A stretch of 16,347 nucleotides of DNA from Pseudomonas sp. BGr12 (GTDB lineage Bacteria; Pseudomonadota; Gammaproteobacteria; Pseudomonadales; Pseudomonadaceae): NCBI RefSeq assembly GCF_030272895.1, contig NZ_JALRNF010000067.1, forward strand, positions 1-16,347, read 5' to 3'. Below, piece after piece: positions 13,108 through 16,347 of the stretch (position 1 is its first letter; each line of letters begins with the position of its first letter). The notes under the pieces were generated by a model. It worked only from the letters and a program-made list of their open reading frames with translations, ran no database searches and had not been told where the DNA came from. Both the position numbers and the translations under genes were made by a program.

Positions 13108-13185
13108 GACTTAAATCCTGTATTGGGGTGACAGCTTACGCAGCCATCAAATTAAACGTGTGATTTTGAAAGCGCTGTGCGTGCC

Positions 13186-13686
13186 TTAGGCAGCAGTAGC
13201 TTCTTTCTGGTCGCGAATAGCTGCCAGGGTACGAGCCAGCTTGCTGGTAGCGCCTTGGATCACGCTCATCAGCTTCGCGATAGCCTCGTCGCGGGTCGGC
13301 AGGGTAGCCAACACGTCGATTTCGTTAGCGGCAATGAACTTGCCGTCGAACGCAGCTGCCTTGATCTCGAACTTGTCCTGACCCTTGGCGAACTCTTTGA
13401 ACAGACGGGCAGCAGCGCCCGGGTGCTCGTTGGAGAAAGCGATCAGGGTCGGGCCGGTGAAGGCGTCGTTGAGGACACTGAATTCAGTGTCGGCAACAGC
13501 GCGCTTGAGCAGGGTGTTACGTACGACACGTACGTATACGCCAGCTTCACGAGCCTCTTTACGGAGTCCGGTCATTGCGCCTACAGTCACACCACGGGCA
13601 TCAGCCACGACAGCGGACAGAGCGACTTTGGCAGCCTCGTTGACTTCAGCGACGATGGCCTTCTTGTCTTCGAGTTTAATTGCCAC
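13186..13686 (-). CDS. rplJ: 50S ribosomal protein L10
   Basis: L10 anchors L7/L12 dimers to 23S rRNA at the base of the stalk. The 166-residue product begins [20 protein letters not shown]. The conserved RNA-binding half contains [20 protein letters not shown] and [11 protein letters not shown]. The C-terminal helix that binds L12 lies in the last 30 or so residues and ends DQKEATAA. The start codon is GTG at 13686, fixed by the conserved N-terminus and an AGGAG 8 nt upstream. The 200-nt upstream gap has several hairpins typical of the leader at which the L10-L12 complex represses its own translation. rplL follows at 78 bp. Confidence 0.98.
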   Translation of the reverse strand: MAIKLEDKKAIVAEVNEAAKVALSAVVADARGVTVGAMTGLRKEAREAGVYVRVVRNTLLKRAVADTEFSVLNDAFTGPTLIAFSNEHPGAAARLFKEFAKGQDKFEIKAAAFDGKFIAANEIDVLATLPTRDEAIAKLMSVIQGATSKLARTLAAIRDQKEATAA

Positions 13687-13713
13687 GGGTAAAACTCCTG
13701 CTTGTTACCGTTT

Positions 13714-13839
13714 CATCTGGCCGAAGCCGGATGTCGTTTTGGTGTCTGATTCGGTAAGGAATCGGGAGCACCATCTGCGTAGGCTGGAGGTTTAAGGCTT
13801 GCGCCGCCTACGGTCTTGGATAGCCCCCGCCAGGCAGGG
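13714..13839 (-). promoter_or_regulatory. L10 autoregulatory leader
   Basis: Reading along the transcript there are four paired elements. CCCTGC/GCGGGG with a 3-nt loop is at 13825-13839. CGTAGGC/GCCTACG at 13778-13812 encloses GGC-GCAA-GCC. GGTG/CACC with GATTC/GAATC is at 13741-13772, with an asymmetric CTCCC/AGA internal loop that could be a kink-turn. CATC-C-GGC/GCC-A-GATG is closed by a UUCG tetraloop at 13714-13733. The last stem ends 27 nt before the rplJ GTG, upstream of its Shine-Dalgarno. Position and architecture match the gammaproteobacterial L10 leader, where L10(L12)4 binds; the pairings were made by eye. Confidence 0.7.
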
Positions 13840-13886
13840 ACCCCAATTTTTTCAAACTGGCACGATTGCTCGCGCCGGTTTTTGTC

Positions 13887-14582
13887 TTACGCGCTCAGCG
13901 AGCTCTGGTCGATGACCAGACCTGGGCCCATGGTGGTGCTCAGGGTAACGCGCTTGACGTAGATACCTTTCGAGGAAGCTGGCTTGATACGCTTCAGATC
14001 AGCGATCAGGGCTTCAACGTTTTCCTTCAGCTTGCCAGCTTCGAAGCCGACTTTGCCAACGGAGGTGTGGATGATGCCGTTTTTGTCGGTGCGGTAGCGA
14101 ACCTGACCAGCCTTGGCGTTTTTGACCGCGGTGGCTACGTCTGGAGTTACGGTACCGACTTTCGGGTTAGGCATCAGGCCGCGTGGACCCAGGACCTGAC
14201 CCAGCTGACCTACAACACGCATTGCGTCCGGGGAAGCAATGACGACGTCGTAGTTCAGGTCGCCGCCTTTCATTTCGGCAGCCAGATCGTCCATACCTAC
14301 GCGGTCAGCGCCGGCAGCCAGAGCAGCTTCAGCAGCTGGACCCTGGGTGAAGACAGCTACACGTACGGTCTTGCCAGTGCCGTGTGGCAGCACGGTAGCG
14401 CTACGAACGACCTGGTCGGATTTACGAGGGTCAACGCCGAGGTTGACGGCAACGTCGAAGGACTCGCTGAACTTCACGGTGGACAGTTCGGCCAGCAGCA
14501 CTGCTGCTTCTTCGAAGTTGTAAACTTTGCCAGCTTCGAGCTTCGAAGCAATGGCCTTTTGGCGCTTGGTCAGCTTAGCCAT
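13887..14582 (-). CDS. rplA: 50S ribosomal protein L1
   Basis: L1 binds the mobile L1 stalk of 23S rRNA and helps eject E-site tRNA. The 231-residue product begins [20 protein letters not shown]. It carries the conserved [15 protein letters not shown] motif near residues 134-148 and the C-terminal [17 protein letters not shown]. Its ATG shares one base with the rplK stop codon (TAATG), and its GGAGG Shine-Dalgarno lies inside the last codons of rplK, so translation is probably coupled. In E. coli L1 also represses the rplK-rplA mRNA; a matching hairpin lies upstream of rplK. After the stop, 200 bp lead to rplJ without an intrinsic terminator. Confidence 0.99.
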   Translation of the reverse strand: MAKLTKRQKAIASKLEAGKVYNFEEAAVLLAELSTVKFSESFDVAVNLGVDPRKSDQVVRSATVLPHGTGKTVRVAVFTQGPAAEAALAAGADRVGMDDLAAEMKGGDLNYDVVIASPDAMRVVGQLGQVLGPRGLMPNPKVGTVTPDVATAVKNAKAGQVRYRTDKNGIIHTSVGKVGFEAGKLKENVEALIADLKRIKPASSKGIYVKRVTLSTTMGPGLVIDQSSLSA

Positions 14583-15013
14583 TACACACCCTCCACGTTG
14601 AGGCCCATGCTGCGAGCAGAACCGGCGATGGTACGCACGGCTGCTTCCATGTCAGCGGCAGTCAGATCAGCATTTTTGGTTTTTGCGATCTCTTCCAGCT
14701 GAGCACGGGTCACAGTACCGACTTTAACGGTGTTCGGACGTGCAGAACCGCTGGTCAGGCCAGCTGCTTTCTTCAGCAGAACCGAAGCAGGGGTGCTTTT
14801 GGTTTCGAAGGTGAAGCTGCGGTCACTGTAAACAGTGATGATCACAGGAGTCGGCAGGCCGGCTTCTTGACCCTGGGTACGGGCGTTGAAGGCCTTGCAG
14901 AATTCCATGATGTTCACACCGTGTTGACCCAGTGCTGGACCAACGGGTGGGCTTGGGTTGGCCTGGCCGGCCTTTACTTGCAGCTTGATGTAAGCCTGAA
15001 TCTTCTTAGCCAT
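14582..15013 (-). CDS. rplK: 50S ribosomal protein L11
   Basis: L11 binds the GTPase-associated region of 23S rRNA, the thiostrepton site, and is needed for RelA activation. The 143-residue product begins [20 protein letters not shown]. It has the N-terminal domain with the proline-rich [20 protein letters not shown] stretch (about 21-40) and the C-terminal RNA-binding domain with [20 protein letters not shown]. The ATG at 15013 has GGAG 6 nt upstream. rplK overlaps rplA by one base. It is separated from nusG by a terminator and by a candidate promoter plus L1-type hairpin, so rplK-rplA can be expressed independently of secE-nusG. Confidence 0.99.
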   Translation of the reverse strand: MAKKIQAYIKLQVKAGQANPSPPVGPALGQHGVNIMEFCKAFNARTQGQEAGLPTPVIITVYSDRSFTFETKSTPASVLLKKAAGLTSGSARPNTVKVGTVTRAQLEEIAKTKNADLTAADMEAAVRTIAGSARSMGLNVEGV

Positions 15014-15028
15014 GAGCTACTCCAATAT

Positions 15029-15055
15029 CGGGTACGAACGCCAGAAGGCTCCCCG
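15029..15055 (-). promoter_or_regulatory. Candidate L1 repressor-binding hairpin upstream of rplK
   Basis: On the transcript CGGG, GA, GCC, UUCU, GGC, GUUCGUA and CCCG form two short helices split by a strongly asymmetric internal loop, ending 5 nt before the rplK GGAG. Two helices around an asymmetric loop is the known topology of L1 sites in rRNA and mRNA. The assignment is inferred from shape and position only. Confidence 0.45.
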
Positions 15056-15067
15056 GATGACTTGCGT

Positions 15068-15076
15068 TTTATCCCA
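15068..15076 (-). promoter_or_regulatory. Possible extended -10 promoter for rplK-rplA
   Basis: The minus strand reads TGG followed by GATAAA (15068-15073), a TGn extended -10 with 4 of 6 matches. It lies just after the nusG terminator. No good -35 is visible at 16 to 18 bp. The predicted start near 15060 would place the L1-type hairpin at the 5' end of the mRNA. Confidence 0.33.
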
Positions 15077-15084
15077 GTGACGAC

Positions 15085-15114
15085 AAAACCCCGCAGCACA
15101 TAGGGCTGCGGGGT
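15085..15114 (-). terminator. Intrinsic terminator after nusG
   Basis: On the transcript ACCCCGCAGC pairs perfectly with GCTGCGGGGT over a 7-nt loop (15088-15114), and the stem runs into a TTTT tract (15085-15088). It lies about 18 nt after the nusG stop codon and separates secE-nusG from rplK-rplA. Confidence 0.88.
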
Positions 15115-15132
15115 ATGGGATGCGTTGTTCGG

Positions 15133-15666
15133 CTAGACCTTTTCGACCTGGCTGAACTCGAGCTCTACCGGGGTAGAGCGACCGAAAATAAGCACGGCCA
15201 CTTGGATCCGGCTCTTCTCGTAGTTAACTTCTTCAACGGTACCGTTGAAATCGGCAAACGGACCATCGATAACGCGGACCACTTCGCCCGGCTCGAACAG
15301 AGTCTTCGGCTTGGGCTTGTCGCTGCCATCGGCTACGCGACGCAGGATGGCTTCAGCCTCTTTATCGGTGATCGGTGCAGGCTTGTCTGCAGTACCACCG
15401 ATGAAGCCCATGACACGAGGAGTATCCTTGACCAAGTGCCAGGTACCTTCGTTCATGTCCATCTGCACCAGGACGTAGCCTGGGAAGAACTTACGTTCGC
15501 TCTTGCGCTTCTGGCCGTTGCGCATCTCTACGACTTCTTCAGTCGGGACCAGAATCTCGCCGAAACCGTCTTCCATGCCAGCCAGCTTTACGCGCTCGAT
15601 CAGCGAGCGCATTACATGCTTCTCGTAACCCGAGTAAGCATGCACAACATACCAACGCTTAGCCAC
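15133..15666 (-). CDS. nusG: Transcription termination/antitermination factor NusG
   Basis: NusG binds the RNA polymerase clamp, reduces pausing and links polymerase to Rho or to the leading ribosome through S10. The 177-residue product begins [20 protein letters not shown]. The NGN domain spans about 1-115, with the conserved [14 protein letters not shown] segment and [10 protein letters not shown]-terminal KOW domain follows (about 125-177), with [20 protein letters not shown]. The start is GTG at 15666, only 9 bp after the secE stop. Its AAGGGTG Shine-Dalgarno overlaps that stop codon, so the pair is probably translationally coupled. An intrinsic terminator follows the gene. Confidence 0.98.
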   Translation of the reverse strand: MAKRWYVVHAYSGYEKHVMRSLIERVKLAGMEDGFGEILVPTEEVVEMRNGQKRKSERKFFPGYVLVQMDMNEGTWHLVKDTPRVMGFIGGTADKPAPITDKEAEAILRRVADGSDKPKPKTLFEPGEVVRVIDGPFADFNGTVEEVNYEKSRIQVAVLIFGRSTPVELEFSQVEKV

Positions 15667-15675
15667 GGGACACCC

Positions 15676-16044
15676 TTAGCCAACAATCAAGGAAATCAGC
15701 CAACCGAGCAGGGAATCGAGACCCCACAACAGCAGCGCCATAACCAGAACGACCGCCACTACGATGAGGGTGGTCTGCGTGGTTTCCTGGCGGGTCGGCC
15801 ATACGACTTTACGAATCTCGGTGCGAGCTTCCTTTGCCAGCGCAAAGAACGACTTGCCCTTGGCAGTCTGCAAGGCGATGAAGCCAGCAGCAGCAGCAAG
15901 AACGAGAAGTGCGAGTACGCGATACAGAATCGGCGAGGCGGAGTAGTATTGATTGCCAACCACGCCAACGACCACCAAAGCGACAACAGCCAGCCACTTG
16001 AGCAGATCAAAACGAGAGTCTTGGGCTTCAGCCTTGGGAGTCAT
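15676..16044 (-). CDS. secE: Preprotein translocase subunit SecE
   Basis: SecE clamps SecY in the inner-membrane Sec translocon. The 122-residue product has three hydrophobic segments, at about 17-34, 42-60 and 93-119. This is the three-helix form seen in enterobacteria rather than the short single-helix form. Between segments 2 and 3 lies the conserved amphipathic EARTEIRKVVWPTRQET (about 72-88), the family signature and essential part. The ATG at 16044 is preceded by AGGA 9 nt upstream. The gene starts 45 bp after the end of tRNA-Trp with no terminator between, so the tRNA and secE-nusG are probably one primary transcript. nusG follows at 9 bp, an arrangement conserved across bacteria. Confidence 0.97.
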   Translation of the reverse strand: MTPKAEAQDSRFDLLKWLAVVALVVVGVVGNQYYSASPILYRVLALLVLAAAAGFIALQTAKGKSFFALAKEARTEIRKVVWPTRQETTQTTLIVVAVVLVMALLLWGLDSLLGWLISLIVG

Positions 16045-16089
16045 CTAGGAAGATCCTGTGAAAAGAAAGCCAGACACACGAGGTGAATC

Positions 16090-16165
16090 TGGCAGGTCAG
16101 GAGGGAATCGAACCCCCAACCTACGGTTTTGGAGACCGTCGCTCTGCCAATTGAGCTACTGACCT
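16090..16165 (-). tRNA. tRNA-Trp (anticodon CCA)
   Basis: The 76-nt minus-strand sequence folds as a tRNA. The acceptor stem is AGGTCAG/CTGACCT with discriminator G and an encoded CCA end. The D arm has GCTC/GAGC around AATTGGCA. The anticodon stem is ACGGT/ACCGT with loop CTCCAAA, anticodon CCA at 16130-16132. The T loop is TTCGATT. It lies between tuf and secE and is probably cut from a transcript shared with secE-nusG, started at the promoter candidate at 16186-16214. The 5' end lies 8 nt after the preceding hairpin. Confidence 0.98.
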
Positions 16166-16173
16166 AAAAGCTT

Positions 16174-16201
16174 ATCAGGCCGGCCATTATGCCGGCCTGA
16201 T
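16174..16201 (-). terminator. Perfect 11-bp hairpin between tuf and tRNA-Trp, probable terminator
   Basis: ATCAGGCCGGC (16174-16184) and GCCGGCCTGAT (16191-16201) are perfectly complementary with a 6-nt loop. It lies 17 nt after the tuf stop codon. The following sequence AAGCTTTT is only a weak U-run, offset from the stem, so it may terminate partially or act as a 3'-end stabiliser or processing site. The candidate tRNA promoter overlaps it. Confidence 0.6.
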
Positions 16202-16214
16202 CGATAGAAATCAA
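16186..16214 (-). promoter_or_regulatory. Candidate promoter for tRNA-Trp-secE-nusG
   Basis: The minus strand has TTGATT (16209-16214, 4 of 6 to -35), a 17-bp spacer and CATAAT (16186-16191, 5 of 6 to -10). The predicted start near 16179 gives a leader of about 14 nt before the tRNA, normal for a tRNA gene. The bases after the -10 are GGCCGGC, a GC-rich discriminator like those of stringently controlled stable-RNA promoters. The -10 occupies the loop of the tuf hairpin. Confidence 0.55.
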
Positions 16215-16218
16215 CTAC

Positions 16219-16347
16219 TTATTCGATAATTTTCGCTACGACGCCAGCACCGACAGTGCGGCCACCCTCACGGATAGCGAAGCGCAGACCGTCTTCCATT
16301 GCGATGGTCTTGATCAGGGTGACAGTCATCTGGATGTTGTCACCTGG
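16219..16347 (-). CDS. tuf: Elongation factor Tu, second copy (last 42 residues; N-terminus beyond window)
   Basis: The frame runs from the window edge to TAA at 16219-16221. It encodes the conserved end of EF-Tu domain 3: [20 protein letters not shown], then [22 protein letters not shown]. This is the same protein family as the gene at 1-818, so the locus is bracketed by two direct tuf copies, as in Pseudomonas tufA/tufB. The visible parts do not overlap, so identity between copies cannot be tested here. The gene is followed by a perfect hairpin and tRNA-Trp. Calling it tufB is by convention only. Confidence 0.96.

Noticed and set aside
12553..13131. A plus-strand open frame of 192 codons over the rplL-rpoB gap and rplL
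   Set aside because: It runs opposite rplL and through the terminator hairpin region, and shows no family resemblance.
13108..13185. A terminator or promoter between rplJ and rplL
   Set aside because: The 78-bp gap shows no stem with a U-run and no convincing -35/-10 pair; only a bulged 7-bp pairing with a long loop was seen.
13687..13886. A separate promoter for rplJ in the rplA-rplJ gap
   Set aside because: TTGAAA near 13848-13853 has no acceptable -10 at 16 to 18 bp, and other pairs match poorly. A promoter may exist inside rplA but cannot be supported here.
16045..16089. A promoter or terminator between tRNA-Trp and secE
   Set aside because: The 45-bp spacer has only the secE Shine-Dalgarno region; no hairpin or promoter pair is visible.

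Overview
The window is a core housekeeping locus from a Pseudomonas-type gammaproteobacterium. All genes lie on the minus strand, so transcription runs from high to low coordinates. Genus assignment rests on gene order (tuf, tRNA-Trp, secE, nusG, rplK, rplA, rplJ, rplL, rpoB, rpoC, rpsL, rpsG, fusA, tuf) and on protein sizes I associate with Pseudomonas (RpoB 1357 aa, RpoC 1399 aa, NusG 177 aa, SecE 122 aa). I cannot name the species. There are no mobile elements, CRISPR arrays, foreign-looking genes or unrecognised genes.

Layout in order of transcription. (1) At 16219-16347 is the last part of one tuf gene. A perfect 11-bp hairpin follows, with a candidate promoter whose -10 box lies in the hairpin loop, then tRNA-Trp (CCA anticodon), secE and nusG. 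(2) An intrinsic terminator separates nusG from rplK-rplA. That pair has a possible extended -10 promoter and an L1-type leader hairpin, and the two genes overlap by one base. (3) A structured L10 leader precedes rplJ-rplL. (4) A strong terminator or attenuator and three more hairpins lie between rplL and rpoB. rpoB is followed by rpoC, which has a TTG start, a consensus Shine-Dalgarno and a GNRA-capped hairpin in the gap. (5) A good promoter (TTGACT-17-TAGACT) precedes the str genes rpsL, rpsG, fusA and the second tuf. A terminator-like hairpin with a U-run lies only about 10 nt after its predicted start. The second tuf runs off the window at base 1.

The genes together build and run gene expression: RNA polymerase beta and beta', an elongation and antitermination factor (NusG), the L11/L1 and L10/L12 stalk proteins that recruit GTPase factors, decoding and head proteins of the 30S subunit (S12, S7), the two elongation GTPases (EF-G, EF-Tu), the tryptophan tRNA and a Sec translocon subunit. 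Known autoregulation of such operons (L1 on rplK-rplA, L10-L12 on rplJ-rplL, S7 on the str operon) fits structured RNA seen at the matching places. The residues usually altered by rifampicin and streptomycin resistance look wild type.

I found no new system. What deserves a second look is intergenic: four terminator-like structures, two of them interlocked with promoters, and the two tuf copies bracketing the whole locus. Every gap is under 300 bases; the largest are 12523-12741, 3975-4184 and 13687-13886.
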